The notes under the pieces are model-generated. The model ran no database searches. It saw nothing but the letters and a program-made list of their open reading frames with translations, and was not told the DNA's origin. From contig NZ_JAIVKU010000004.1 of assembly GCF_020524165.1 (NCBI RefSeq), forward strand, positions 496,001 to 560,000: a DNA stretch of 64,000 bases. The letters are read 5' to 3'. Position numbers and translations under genes: made by a program. Shown here in pieces: positions 17,664 through 26,759 of the stretch (positions within the stretch are counted from its first letter, which is position 1; each line of letters starts with the position of its first letter). The DNA is from Guptibacillus hwajinpoensis (GTDB lineage Bacteria; Bacillota; Bacilli; Bacillales; Guptibacillaceae).

Positions 17664-18281
17664 ATGAGGATTTATCTAACACGCCATGGCGAAACAAAAT
17701 GGAATAAAGAAAATCGTTTACAGGGTTGGAAAGATTCTGATTTAACGACAATTGGAGAGAAGAATGCTACAGCACTTGGGCTTCGCTTAAAAGAGATTGA
17801 CATTAATAAAATATATACGAGCCCAAGTGTTAGAGCCGTTCATACTGCTAATCTGATTCGTGGTTCAAGAGATATTCGTATTCAGAAAGTTGAGGAGCTC
17901 AGAGAAATTTATTTTGGCCTGTGGGAAGGCAGAACGAAAGAGAGTATCGTGGCTGAATATAAAAGTGAATATCATCATTTTTGGAACTCACCACATTTGT
18001 ATAACCCTTCCAATCATGAAGGTGAGAGTTTACAAGACTTACAAACTCGCGTTTTAAGTGCTTTACATATGATAATCGACCAAGATGAGAGCCGTTCGGT
18101 TCTAATTGTGACCCACGCTGTTGTAATAAGAGTTCTTCTATCTTATGTATTAGCATTGTCTTTTGAAGAACTATGGAAACCACCTTTTATTCATGGGGCA
18201 AGTCTAACAATACTTGAGTATGATGAAGGGGAATTTGAAGTTAAAGGATTAGGTGACACAAATCATTTAATTGAGGTTTAA
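17664..18281 (+). CDS. Histidine phosphatase family protein (phosphoglycerate-mutase-like)
   Basis: 205 residues. N-terminal YLTRHGETKWN carries the catalytic RHGE; ELREIYFGLWEG and VLIVTHAVVIRVLL carry the second catalytic Glu and His. These broad-specificity phosphatases (PhoE/CobC/YhfR group) act on small phosphomonoesters. The ATG at 17664 follows AAAGGTGGG; an upstream in-frame GTG overlaps that RBS and is rejected. Substrate unknown. Confidence 0.85.
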   Translation: MRIYLTRHGETKWNKENRLQGWKDSDLTTIGEKNATALGLRLKEIDINKIYTSPSVRAVHTANLIRGSRDIRIQKVEELREIYFGLWEGRTKESIVAEYKSEYHHFWNSPHLYNPSNHEGESLQDLQTRVLSALHMIIDQDESRSVLIVTHAVVIRVLLSYVLALSFEELWKPPFIHGASLTILEYDEGEFEVKGLGDTNHLIEV

Positions 18282-18332
18282 TCATTAAAATAGTCCTATG
18301 ATGGATCGCGTGCTCAAAATCACTAATAGATT

Positions 18333-18371
18333 CTAAAAAACAGATGAATATTAAATTCATCTGTTTTTTAG
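18333..18371. terminator. Bidirectional terminator
   Basis: AAAAACAGATGAAT pairs with ATTCATCTGTTTTT around ATTAA, serving both convergent genes. Confidence 0.85.
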
Positions 18372-18383
18372 GTAGGATGAAGG

Positions 18384-19001
18384 CTATTTAAAAATACCGA
18401 ATGGCTTTCCGATTGGAAGTGTTACTTTACCAAAATGGCTATTTAAAACACTTGCTGCCGAGCCATAAAAGCTCAAAATTGCAATGCTGAACTCAGCAAT
18501 GGCAGCTAAGAAGTGCATTCCTTCGGGGAAAATTCCTAAAGTGGAGAATGTAAGTCCGATAAATAAGAAATCAATAAAGACAAAAATAAAGAAAAGAACT
18601 TTATGTGTTTCCATCGCACCTACTGTCATAAAGACACTGAAGATCAAATAACCGATATAGGCAATGCCTAATTGTTTTGGATCAACAGCGGCCGCTGCTG
18701 CATCGCCAAAAACACCGAATTGAATTAACCAGGATGTTCCGACACCTAGCCAAAATAGACCAAAAGCTGCGAAGGCAGTTGTCCCAAACGTGTTATTGTG
18801 TTTGGCATCGAGGAAACTAGCAATAAGCTGAGCAATTCCTCCTAGAAAAATCGCCCATGGTAGGACAAATGATACGCCGTCTGTCCAACCTAGTTTAGCT
18901 GATGATGCCACTAGCGTAACCATAGCAAGACCAAACAGTCCAATAGCTGATGGATCTGCTGTGACCATTTGCACCCGTTGCGTGTTTTGTGTTTGATTCA
19001 T
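18384..19001 (-). CDS. Acetate uptake transporter (GPR1/FUN34/YaaH, SatP family)
   Basis: 205 residues with six predicted membrane helices. The N-terminal ADPSAIGLFGLAMVT corresponds to the family signature NPAPLGLxGF, and AFGLFWLGVGTSWL to its second conserved helix. The family imports acetate and succinate with protons. A cre-like site lies upstream on the same strand, suggesting catabolite control by CcpA, which would fit acetate reuse after glucose is gone. Confidence 0.87.
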   Translation of the reverse strand: MNQTQNTQRVQMVTADPSAIGLFGLAMVTLVASSAKLGWTDGVSFVLPWAIFLGGIAQLIASFLDAKHNNTFGTTAFAAFGLFWLGVGTSWLIQFGVFGDAAAAAVDPKQLGIAYIGYLIFSVFMTVGAMETHKVLFFIFVFIDFLFIGLTFSTLGIFPEGMHFLAAIAEFSIAILSFYGSAASVLNSHFGKVTLPIGKPFGIFK

Positions 19002-19127
19002 GATGAGACCTCCTAATAAACATACTTGACTAATTTACGTGAAAAAGACATCAGTTGCAATAGTAAATTCATTCATCACAAATGAAAAGACAAGGTCATG
19101 AAAACAAAAATGGTGCTATCGTTTGTA

Positions 19128-19141
19128 TGGTATCGTTTACA
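19128..19141 (-). promoter_or_regulatory. Putative cre (CcpA) site upstream of the acetate transporter
   Basis: On the minus strand TGTAAACGATACCA matches the cre consensus TGWAARCGYTWNCW at 13 of 14 positions. It is 127 bp upstream of the transporter start. A second related TATCGTTT copy lies 12 bp to its left (19118-19125). The remaining bases between the two divergent genes show no riboswitch or T-box. Confidence 0.55.
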
Positions 19142-19285
19142 AAAAAGGTAATGAAAATTATCTTTTTTTAAGTGAAGCAGTTGAAATAACTAAAATGGGA
19201 TGAAAGATAAATAGGAAAGGGAGAAAAACGTCTTTTACTGAATTTTTTCATCTTTCTGTACTATAAAGCTTTAATTCAATAGAGT

Positions 19286-19314
19286 TTGGCAGTACAATAG
19301 ATAAATAGTAAACT
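19286..19314 (+). promoter_or_regulatory. Putative SigA promoter of ilvE
   Basis: TTGGCA and TAAACT are separated by 17 bases, placing the transcript start about 20 bases before the leader ORF described next. Confidence 0.5.
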
Positions 19315-19343
19315 GCTGCCTTCAAGTGGAAGGAGCACAAGTT

Positions 19344-19367
19344 ATGAATATTATTTTAAATGAGTAA
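19344..19367 (+). CDS. Seven-codon leader ORF (MNIILNE) before ilvE
   Basis: ATG with an excellent GGAAGGAG RBS 8 bases upstream encodes M-N-I-I-L-N-E and stops at TAA 19365. The stop overlaps AAGGAG, the RBS of ilvE, and lies 12 bases before the ilvE start. Three of seven residues are Ile/Leu, the products of the enzyme encoded next. This is the arrangement of a translational coupling or attenuation leader; there is no T-box here. Function is an inference. Confidence 0.5.
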   Translation: MNIILNE

Positions 19368-19379
19368 GGAGTCCTGGCC

Positions 19380-20447
19380 ATGAGTACAGATTTAGAAATT
19401 GTTAAAAGTACGAATTTAAAAGCGAAGCCTGAAAAGGATCAGATCCCTTTTGGAAGAACGTTTACCGATCATATGTTTGTAATGGATTATGAAACCGATA
19501 AAGGGTGGTTTGAGCCACGCATCATTCCTTATGAGCCTATTACTCTTGATCCTGCTGCGATGATTTTTCACTACGGTCAAACGGTTTTTGAAGGTTTAAA
19601 AGCCTACCGTTCTGACGATCGTATCCTTTTATTTAGACCGGAGAAAAATCTGCAGCGCTTGAATCTTTCAAGTGACCGATTGAGCATTCCTCCAATTGAT
19701 GAAGAGCGTGTGATGGGTTACTTAAAAGAACTGATTCACATCGAGCAAGATTGGGTACCATCGACGCCGGGAACATCGCTTTATGTCCGCCCGTATATTA
19801 TTGCAACAGAGCCGAATTTATCTGTTGCTCCTTCAAATACGTACAAACTAATGATCATTCTTTCACCAGTTGGCTCTTATTTTTCTGGTGGCTTAACACC
19901 AGTGAAAATTAGCGTAGAAGATAAATTCACTAGAGCTGTTAAAGGCGGAACAGGAATGGCAAAAACTGCCGGAAACTATTCATCCGCTTATCAAGCGCAG
20001 GCAAAAGCCTATAAAGACGGAAATGCAGATGTTCTTTGGCTTGACGGAGTTGAAAAGCGTTATATTGAAGAAGTGGGGAGCATGAATATCTTCTTTAAGA
20101 TTAATGGAGAAGTTGTTACGCCAGAATTAAACGGTAGCATTCTCCACGGCATTACAAGAATGTCCGTTATTGAATTGTTAAAGAAATGGGATATTAGAGT
20201 CACTGAAAGAAAGGTATCTATTGAAGAACTGTATGAGCTGTCGCAAAAGGGAGAGCTTGAAGAAGCGTTTGGTACTGGAACGGCTGCCGTCATCTCACCA
20301 GTAGGAGAACTCAACTGGCAAGGTAAGAAAATGGTTATTAATCATCATGAAATTGGAGAGCTTTCTCAGAAATTGTATGACACCATTACAGGGATCCAAA
20401 CAGGGAAGTTAGAAGATACACAAAATTGGACAGTATCCGTAAAATAG
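19380..20447 (+). CDS. ilvE: Branched-chain amino acid aminotransferase
   Basis: 355 residues, a class IV PLP aminotransferase of the large (BCAT group II) type. Markers: FGRTFTDHMFVMDY, FHYGQTVFEGLKAYR, Schiff-base Lys in GMAKTAGNYSSAY (about K195), and RYIEEVGSMNIFF. It transfers amino groups between glutamate and the ketoacids of Leu, Ile and Val, the last step of synthesis and first of breakdown. The leader ORF upstream may tune its translation. It ends in a strong terminator. Confidence 0.92.
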   Translation: MSTDLEIVKSTNLKAKPEKDQIPFGRTFTDHMFVMDYETDKGWFEPRIIPYEPITLDPAAMIFHYGQTVFEGLKAYRSDDRILLFRPEKNLQRLNLSSDRLSIPPIDEERVMGYLKELIHIEQDWVPSTPGTSLYVRPYIIATEPNLSVAPSNTYKLMIILSPVGSYFSGGLTPVKISVEDKFTRAVKGGTGMAKTAGNYSSAYQAQAKAYKDGNADVLWLDGVEKRYIEEVGSMNIFFKINGEVVTPELNGSILHGITRMSVIELLKKWDIRVTERKVSIEELYELSQKGELEEAFGTGTAAVISPVGELNWQGKKMVINHHEIGELSQKLYDTITGIQTGKLEDTQNWTVSVK

Positions 20448-20451
20448 CAAG

Positions 20452-20486
20452 TAAAAGGCTCTCTCATTCGTTTGAGAGAGCCTTTT
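20452..20486. terminator. Bidirectional terminator
   Basis: AAAGGCTCTCTCA and TGAGAGAGCCTTT form a 13-bp stem around TTCGTT, between convergent ilvE and the penicillin acylase gene. Confidence 0.87.
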
Positions 20487-20487
20487 G

Positions 20488-22872
20488 TTACGGTTTCAGA
20501 ATAAGATGCTTCGCGTTTTCTTCATAGCCGCTCATTTTCGTTTCGTGGTAACGCCCATTTACCCAATCATCAATTTGATTGTCGTACCATTCACTAAATA
20601 CGTAACCAGATTGACCAGGCGATAGGACGTTATAGCTTGTTCCCATATTGGCTAAATCCGTGACACCTCGCCAGGGGGCTCCGTGGTTAACGGTGCCGGT
20701 TGATGATTTCCAACCTGCAGCGCCAACTGTTACGCGGCTACCGCCAATGGCGTTCACTTCTGGATTGAAGAGAAGGTTTAAGGGCTTTATCGCACCAAGA
20801 GGATGTTCAAAGGGCACGGAATGGAACGTCCCCCACGCCCATTTTTTAGGTGTATGTCCTTGTAAAGAAACTGCGCGGTCAACGGCAGATTGATAGGATT
20901 TTGTTACGACGGATTGAAATCCCCCGGCCTTCTCCATCCAAGGTCCTTCTTCACCATTCACAGCTCGTCTAATGAGTTGGTCAATGACTTGACTTTTTCC
21001 ATCAAAAAGCGGCATCATTTCTTTGTCAATCTTTCCATCAAATAGCACCCTCTCCATTTCCACTAACCATAAATGAAAGAGAAGGGGAGCAGCTTCATCT
21101 TTGCCATCGATGTAGTTCCATTTTTGAAGAAGCGAGAGAGCGTCTTTTTCAACTGAGGTCAAATTTTCTCTATTAAGTTCCTTTGTTAATAGAGGAGTGA
21201 GCTCTTTTCCTTGTAAATTCACGAAATCATTTTGAAGGTTCATCATATCCTGAGCCTCAAGATTATTTCCTTCAATCAATACTTCTCGAATGCGATCCTG
21301 ACGATAAGGTTGAGCCCACGTATGGGTGATGTGATAGGGGTAGTCATCTGTTGTAATTTTATTATTTGCGGTAGAAATGAACCCTTCATCCGGATTTACG
21401 ATTGTCGGAAGTTCTTCCCAGGGAATATAACCTTCCCATTCATAGTCATCGTTCCAACCGGGGACTGGCAGCATGCTATCGCCATTTTTACGAATTGGAA
21501 TGAGTCCATTTGCTCGATAAGCAATTGTTCCGTCAGTGGAAGCAAACACAAAATTTTGAGCTGGCGTATGAAAAGAAGTGAGCGCTTCCTTAAATTCTTC
21601 CCAATTAGACGCTTGATCGATCTTAAGAACAGCTTCCAATTCGGTTGAAGGATCTAATGCAGTCCACCTGAGGGATAAAGCTGTATCTGGTTGATCGTCA
21701 TGGGCAAATTCAGAAAGAATTGGACCGTGGCGTGTAATCACAACCTCGTAGGGAATCGGTTCACTGTCTTTAACGGGTATGCTTTCGTCAAGAACTTCTG
21801 CTTCCTCCCATGAATCGTTATATTTAAATTCAGTGTGATTAGCAGGGTTTCTTTTTTCAATATAGAGATCCTGAACATCTGGTCCTACATTTGTAACTCC
21901 CCAGGCAATCGAGTCGTTTCGTCCTACAATAATTCCAGGAACGCCTGCAAAAATAACGCCGCTGACATGGTAATCAGGAGAATTTAAATGTGTTTCGTAC
22001 CAGATAGGAGGGGTGCCAAGGCCAAGATGCGGATCATTAGCTAGAAGCGGCTTTCCTGAAGCGGTTTTTTTGCCTGAAACAACCCAATTGTTGCTTCCAT
22101 TAAATGGGTCAGGGATAACTGCTTTTGCGAAGCTTTTCGACATATCTAATTGACTTTCTTTTATTTCTTGAATAACAGTGGAGCCGTCATCAGGATAACT
22201 AGGAAATAAATCCATTGCTTCTTTTTCAGAAAAGTTCTGAAGTAAGTAGTAGCGAAAGGCCTGACCTTCCCAATGTCCGCCCAAATCAAACGCCATGTAC
22301 TTTCCAATTGTAAGAGAATCAATTGGTGTCCATTCATTTGGTTCATAACCCGCAAGTGTAAATTCAATCGGCAGTGCATTCGCCTCTTTTGCTTTGGTCA
22401 TATAGGCGTTAACCCCATCAGCATACCACTCGAGTATTTGCTTTGCCTCATCAGAGTAGCCATGATAGGAATCTTCTGCAGCCCTTCTTAAGCCGAGCGT
22501 ACGAAAAAACTTGTCATTTTCGATCGTTGACTCACCAATCACTTCACTAAGTGTTCCAGAAGCTTGGCGCCGACTTAGATCCATTTGAAACATGCGGTCC
22601 TGAGCTGTGACAAATCCTTGAGCCATAAATAAATCCTTTGTTGATGAGGCATCAATATGAGGAACGCCTGAACGATCTCGATAAATAGAAACAGAATCTT
22701 GTAAGCCTGACAAGGTAATTTCCCCATTTGTTTCAGGAGCTGTTCTTTGGACAAACCAAAAACTGATGGCTAAAGCGAGGATCACTAGTAATAAGACACT
22801 TCCAATAAAGTAATACGGCCACTTTCTCTTTTGTAATTTCGGCTGTTTTACAGGTGTGACAACCGTACTCAT
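20488..22872 (-). CDS. Penicillin acylase family protein (Ntn hydrolase)
   Basis: About 794 residues. A cytoplasmic basic start and one membrane helix (residues about 20-45) export the enzyme as a membrane-anchored or signal-peptide protein. The alpha chain has GVPHIDASSTKDLFMAQGF and QDRMFQMDLSRRQASG; the autocatalytic N-terminal nucleophile of the beta chain is the Ser in FNGSNNWVVSG, at about residue 260. The family cleaves amide bonds of penicillins, N-acyl homoserine lactones or acyl peptides. Start at 22872 has GGGGGA just upstream. The natural substrate is unknown. Confidence 0.87.
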   Translation of the reverse strand: MSTVVTPVKQPKLQKRKWPYYFIGSVLLLVILALAISFWFVQRTAPETNGEITLSGLQDSVSIYRDRSGVPHIDASSTKDLFMAQGFVTAQDRMFQMDLSRRQASGTLSEVIGESTIENDKFFRTLGLRRAAEDSYHGYSDEAKQILEWYADGVNAYMTKAKEANALPIEFTLAGYEPNEWTPIDSLTIGKYMAFDLGGHWEGQAFRYYLLQNFSEKEAMDLFPSYPDDGSTVIQEIKESQLDMSKSFAKAVIPDPFNGSNNWVVSGKKTASGKPLLANDPHLGLGTPPIWYETHLNSPDYHVSGVIFAGVPGIIVGRNDSIAWGVTNVGPDVQDLYIEKRNPANHTEFKYNDSWEEAEVLDESIPVKDSEPIPYEVVITRHGPILSEFAHDDQPDTALSLRWTALDPSTELEAVLKIDQASNWEEFKEALTSFHTPAQNFVFASTDGTIAYRANGLIPIRKNGDSMLPVPGWNDDYEWEGYIPWEELPTIVNPDEGFISTANNKITTDDYPYHITHTWAQPYRQDRIREVLIEGNNLEAQDMMNLQNDFVNLQGKELTPLLTKELNRENLTSVEKDALSLLQKWNYIDGKDEAAPLLFHLWLVEMERVLFDGKIDKEMMPLFDGKSQVIDQLIRRAVNGEEGPWMEKAGGFQSVVTKSYQSAVDRAVSLQGHTPKKWAWGTFHSVPFEHPLGAIKPLNLLFNPEVNAIGGSRVTVGAAGWKSSTGTVNHGAPWRGVTDLANMGTSYNVLSPGQSGYVFSEWYDNQIDDWVNGRYHETKMSGYEENAKHLILKP

Positions 22873-23174
22873 GACTTCCCCCATTTCGTTTTAACTATAT
22901 ATTACCATAATTCCTTGATTTGATAGCGCATTCTTAGATGCTAAATGGATTAATGAACGAGTCTCAGGAGTGAACTCTCGATTAAAGGAACATGTCATGA
23001 TTCGAGAAATATGAATATACCGTTTCAAAACATTACAACAAACGAGCGCTTTTGTAGATTAGCGCGTTTTCCTGAGAATCTCTGACTGTTTTTAAGAACC
23101 TTTGTCACCCAGCAGGAAAATCGATAGACCCCCATTGAATACCTTTAATAAATCAACGGGGAGGAATGATGAAG

Positions 23175-23861
23175 ATGAATAATACAATGATGATTTCCAG
23201 GGTGGCTTCCATGTTGAATGTGTCTCGTCATACATTGAAATTATGGGAAGAGCAGTTTGCGCCATTTCTAACCATTCCACGTGATGAAAACAATGCCCGT
23301 ACGTATACAATTGGTGATATTGAAGTTCTTCAATTGATTAAAAACATGAAAGAAAGTCATGCTGCAGACGAAGTCATTATCAATACGTTAGAACTACAAG
23401 GAAAGGAAACAGAAAAAATCACTCCTAGCGAGCCTATTGAGCAGGTAGACATTCAGACTTCCTTATCCAAAATTGTTTCCTTTGTTGAATCCGAAGAAGT
23501 AAAAAAGCTTCTCAGTATGGATGAAACCGTAAAGCGTTTAGAAAAAGATATTGTTCACCAAGTTCATGAAATTGTTCATGAAGAAATTGCCACTGCTTCA
23601 GATGCGCATGCTTCAATCAACCAAATGGAGCTGAATGCTATTGGTAAAAAAATCGATCATCTTGCTGATGTTTCAGTCGACGAACGTGAATTCTATCAAT
23701 TTGAAGTAACGAAGGAAAGACAAATTGCGGATGAACAGATGTCAGCTCGAGAAGAAAGGCTAATGGCCGTTGTGCAGGATCGTTTTCGGGATGAAAGCAG
23801 GTCACATGATCCGAAATGGGGTGTTACCAAAATTAAAAATATTTTCGGTTTTGCTAAATAA
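23175..23861 (+). CDS. MerR-type HTH protein with coiled coil (RacA/DUF3967-like)
   Basis: 228 residues. Residues 5-70 are a MerR-like HTH (ISRVASMLNVSRHTLKLWEE, then ARTYTIGDIEVLQLIKNM). The rest is highly charged and helical, with coiled-coil heptads (VKRLEKDIVHQVHEIVHEE and ERQIADEQMSAREERLMAV), and no effector domain. This layout is shared by the chromosome-anchoring protein RacA and plasmid DUF3967 proteins. GGGGAGGA lies 9 bases before ATG 23175; earlier ATGs at 23166/23169 are too close to it. Role in chromosome organisation is a guess. Confidence 0.65.
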   Translation: MNNTMMISRVASMLNVSRHTLKLWEEQFAPFLTIPRDENNARTYTIGDIEVLQLIKNMKESHAADEVIINTLELQGKETEKITPSEPIEQVDIQTSLSKIVSFVESEEVKKLLSMDETVKRLEKDIVHQVHEIVHEEIATASDAHASINQMELNAIGKKIDHLADVSVDEREFYQFEVTKERQIADEQMSAREERLMAVVQDRFRDESRSHDPKWGVTKIKNIFGFAK

Positions 23862-23901
23862 ACAATTAGAATAGAGAGAAATTCGAATGGGGGAAGATGA
23901 A

Positions 23902-24390
23902 ATGGATCAAGCGAAAGTGATGTTTTCCATAGTCAGTCTCCTCGTTGCTGCAACATTCGCGGCTCTCTATATTTATATTTTCTCACTCCACACAGAGGTA
24001 AATGGAACAAAGGTAGGGGGGAATGATTATCTAGTATCTGCGGCTTCGTTCCCAGCAGAATATAAGCATGAAGAAGATTTCGTTGCCGATTTTCACGCCT
24101 ATTACAATCGCACAACGGGCTACGGGATGATTGATCGTCCATTGGACCTAGAAGCACAGGAGCGTCAAGCAACTGCTGCCGTAGCCTATATTGATGTGTT
24201 TTTAGAAAACGGGGTAGCGCATGAAGATCTCAAAAAAGATTTATTGTCTATAAAGGAACTATCTAGCCAACCCCTTACGACAACTGAGGTTCGAGCACTT
24301 CATCGGTACTTTCATGATCTCGATAAAGCCCTTAACAATTATGATCATGAGGATACGTTTGGGGTCACCGAAACTTACGGAGATCAATAA
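23902..24390 (+). CDS. Membrane-anchored protein, tandem paralogue 1
   Basis: 162 residues with one N-terminal membrane helix (about residues 5-27) and an outside domain. I do not recognise the family. It shares with the protein encoded 117 bases downstream the motifs FYNQTTGFG-like (YYNRTTGYG here), LHRYFHDLDKALNNY and a closing FGVTETYG, so the two are duplicates. GGGGGAAG precedes ATG 23902 closely. It is 41 bases after the MerR-like gene and may share its transcript. Confidence 0.65.
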   Translation: MDQAKVMFSIVSLLVAATFAALYIYIFSLHTEVNGTKVGGNDYLVSAASFPAEYKHEEDFVADFHAYYNRTTGYGMIDRPLDLEAQERQATAAVAYIDVFLENGVAHEDLKKDLLSIKELSSQPLTTTEVRALHRYFHDLDKALNNYDHEDTFGVTETYGDQ

Positions 24391-24420
24391 GGTGAGGACA
24401 ACTTTTGGTTTCGCATAAAC

Positions 24421-24458
24421 AAAAGCGATATCTATCAATAATGAGATATCGCTTTTGT
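24421..24458 (+). terminator. Rho-independent terminator between the paralogues
   Basis: AAAAGCGATATCT and AGATATCGCTTTT are perfect 13-bp arms around ATCAATAATG. Confidence 0.8.
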
Positions 24459-24506
24459 GACGTTAAGCCTACATTTTTTTCTATTTGAGATGGGGGAGGC
24501 GATCGT

Positions 24507-25046
24507 GTGTTTAAGACAAAGACAAAATTTGTTTTTCTTGCTCTAGCAACGGTTGGTAGTCTTGCTATTACTATATATATTCTATTTTCGATTAATGAAC
24601 GTGCTCTTTCCGCAAATAGCGAATGGATTGCCCCAGTTTTAGTAGAACGGGCAGATTATACAAAAGAGGAAATTGACGAAATTGCGTCAGCGGTATCGGT
24701 AAATCCTGGAGATGAAAATGTGAACGCTTTCGTTGCTTCGACACACGCCTTTTACAATCAAACAACTGGTTTTGGCGAGATCTCAAGTCTTAATCATAAC
24801 GATCAAACCGAAAAGGCGATTGAAATTGTATCCGCAGTTAATGGTTATCTGAAAGAGGAAGAAGGGGATCTCAACCAGGACTTACACGATATTAAATTCA
24901 TTGCCTTACATTATATTGAGCATGGCAGTACAGGAGATGTTCAGAAGCTTCATCGTTATTTCCATGACCTCGATATAGGATTAAATCGTTATGGTGCATA
25001 CGATAAGGTGTGGGGCGTTACAGCTGTTCTTGGTAATGGAGAATAA
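24507..25046 (+). CDS. Membrane-anchored protein, tandem paralogue 2
   Basis: 179 residues, GTG start after GGGGGAGG. One N-terminal helix (residues about 6-28), then an extracytoplasmic domain with FYNQTTGFGEI, LHRYFHDLDIGLNRY and WGVTAVLG, matching the preceding gene. Overall spacing of these motifs is conserved while the rest has diverged. Function unknown. The arrangement (helix plus a small helical domain with a late His/Asp-rich motif) recalls the DUF6241-like protein at 34687, but that is only a loose likeness. Confidence 0.65.
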   Translation: MFKTKTKFVFLALATVGSLAITIYILFSINERALSANSEWIAPVLVERADYTKEEIDEIASAVSVNPGDENVNAFVASTHAFYNQTTGFGEISSLNHNDQTEKAIEIVSAVNGYLKEEEGDLNQDLHDIKFIALHYIEHGSTGDVQKLHRYFHDLDIGLNRYGAYDKVWGVTAVLGNGE

Positions 25047-25067
25047 CGACGTCTAGATGACGAGATA

Positions 25068-25100
25068 AGGGTCATTGCTATGTAGCAAGTCCTTTTTTTT
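25068..25100 (+). terminator. Imperfect terminator
   Basis: AAGGGTCATTGCTA and TAGCAAGTCCTT pair imperfectly and are followed by nine T. Confidence 0.5.
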
Positions 25101-25238
25101 TGCACGAAAAGGAGATGAAGAAAAAATATTGAGGTTTCTTATGCATTTTGACAAAATAAAAGGGAATAGAGAAGAGATGATAAAGAATCTCTTGTGTGGG
25201 AACGAACATGAAATAGAGGAAGCAGGGGCAAATGACTT

Positions 25239-26702
25239 ATGTACAAACTAGTTATTGGAGATCGTGATTCCAAGGAGTTACTCGGTTTGAAATGGTTAAT
25301 CTCAAAGTATTCATTTCCTATTTCTTTAGTAAAAACGGTTAATCAGTTGACAGAGGTTATGATGGTTTTAGAAAAAGAATTACCTGAAATCCTTTTCATT
25401 GAATTGGACATGATCCCTCGTGAGAAATGGAATCTCATGAAAACGTTTATTGATCGTTACACAATGGAAGTGATTGCAGTAACAGCAGAACCAACCTTTG
25501 AAAGAGCAACAGAAGCAATTGAAATTGGTGCAGTGGACTTAATTGTGAAACCGCTCTCACCTTTAAAAATAAAATCCTCTCTACAGAAAGCCTTTCGGAA
25601 CGTTACGGAATTCAAAAGGAGGGAGAAAGGGGAAGAGTTACAACAAACACTTTGGTATAAATCCTTGTTTACGGATGATCAATTGGCTTATCGGGCTCCA
25701 GTATACTTAATGAAGACCGAGAAAAGAGGCTTTCTTGGTGAATTACGCCAATTTATTGATCAGTTTAACTTTTCATTTACGCCCCTTGTTTTCTCAACAA
25801 CAGATCGGATTGTCCTTGTTTTTGAACAACCGATACTTGAACCAACTCATCAGGCGCAGCGGTTTTTGCGCGAATGGGAGCAAATGAATGAAGAGTCCAT
25901 TGTCATTGCTGTGCATCAAGGAAAGAGCGACGATTCTTTGCATCAAATTTATATGAAATTACGAAAGGTATTGGAAGTGTCTTTTTTTACTGGATATCAA
26001 CAAGTTCTCCATTCCGATCAAAACGATGAGTGGCATGATATCGATCCTTTTTTAACGTTAACGGAGCAGCGTCATTGGATTTATATGCTTGAGGAAAGTC
26101 GAATGGAAGAATTGAAAGATTGGCTGTATGAACACTTTTATGGATTGGAATTCCCTTATCCAGAACCAGGTCTGTTGCGAACGCGTTTAACAAGTATCCT
26201 TGCTCAAATAAGAAGGTTTATGCTCCGTAAAGGATTGACTGATAATCGAAGTGAGGTCTTATATAAACAGGTGTTTGAATCGATTTTATACAGTCCCATT
26301 CTTTATCGCATTGTTCAGGATCTGATTTTATTCCTTACACATCTCCTACATGAATCAGTCGACTTTCGTCCTGTTTCAAGAAGAAACGTCATTGAAGAAA
26401 CCTTAATCTACATTGATGAGCATTATAGTGACCCAGCACTTAACTTAAAAGAAGTAGCCGATTATGTGCTTCGCAATCCAGCATACTTAAGTCACACTTT
26501 AACCCAAAAGTACGGTCAATCGTTTCGAGAAATATTAAATTCAACGCGGATCTCTAAAGCGAAAGAGCTTCTTACATCTACAGAAGAATCGATTCAGTCT
26601 ATTGCGAGTCATGTAGGTTTCAAAAGTCCGAATTACTTTAGTCGGGTTTTTAAAGAAACTACTGGGAAAACCCCAGGAGAATATCGAAAAGAGGGGGAAT
26701 AA
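25239..26702 (+). CDS. YesN-like response regulator with AraC-type HTH
   Basis: 487 residues. Residues 1-120 form a receiver-like domain with the acidic GDRD pocket, an acceptor region LFIELDMIP that is shifted from the usual LLDxxMP, and VKPLSP with the conserved Lys. A long middle region follows, then two AraC HTHs (LNLKEVADYVLRNPAYLSHT and IQSIASHVGFKSPNYFSRVF, with TGKTPGEYRK). Such regulators usually pair with a YesM sensor kinase controlling carbohydrate uptake, but no kinase gene is adjacent, so this is an orphan. Confidence 0.85.
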   Translation: MYKLVIGDRDSKELLGLKWLISKYSFPISLVKTVNQLTEVMMVLEKELPEILFIELDMIPREKWNLMKTFIDRYTMEVIAVTAEPTFERATEAIEIGAVDLIVKPLSPLKIKSSLQKAFRNVTEFKRREKGEELQQTLWYKSLFTDDQLAYRAPVYLMKTEKRGFLGELRQFIDQFNFSFTPLVFSTTDRIVLVFEQPILEPTHQAQRFLREWEQMNEESIVIAVHQGKSDDSLHQIYMKLRKVLEVSFFTGYQQVLHSDQNDEWHDIDPFLTLTEQRHWIYMLEESRMEELKDWLYEHFYGLEFPYPEPGLLRTRLTSILAQIRRFMLRKGLTDNRSEVLYKQVFESILYSPILYRIVQDLILFLTHLLHESVDFRPVSRRNVIEETLIYIDEHYSDPALNLKEVADYVLRNPAYLSHTLTQKYGQSFREILNSTRISKAKELLTSTEESIQSIASHVGFKSPNYFSRVFKETTGKTPGEYRKEGE

Positions 26703-26708
26703 AAAAGA

Positions 26709-26748
26709 AGAATGGGTGGGATACACGGTAGTATCCTCACCCATTCCA
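26709..26748. terminator. Bidirectional terminator
   Basis: GAATGGGTGGGATAC pairs with GTATCCTCACCCATTC around ACGGTA, serving the regulator gene and the convergent aldolase gene. Confidence 0.82.
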
Positions 26749-26759
26749 TTTAGCACTTT

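Noticed and set aside
19002..19343. T-box or BCAA riboswitch upstream of ilvE
   Set aside because: No T-box sequence, specifier hairpin or terminator/antiterminator pair is present.
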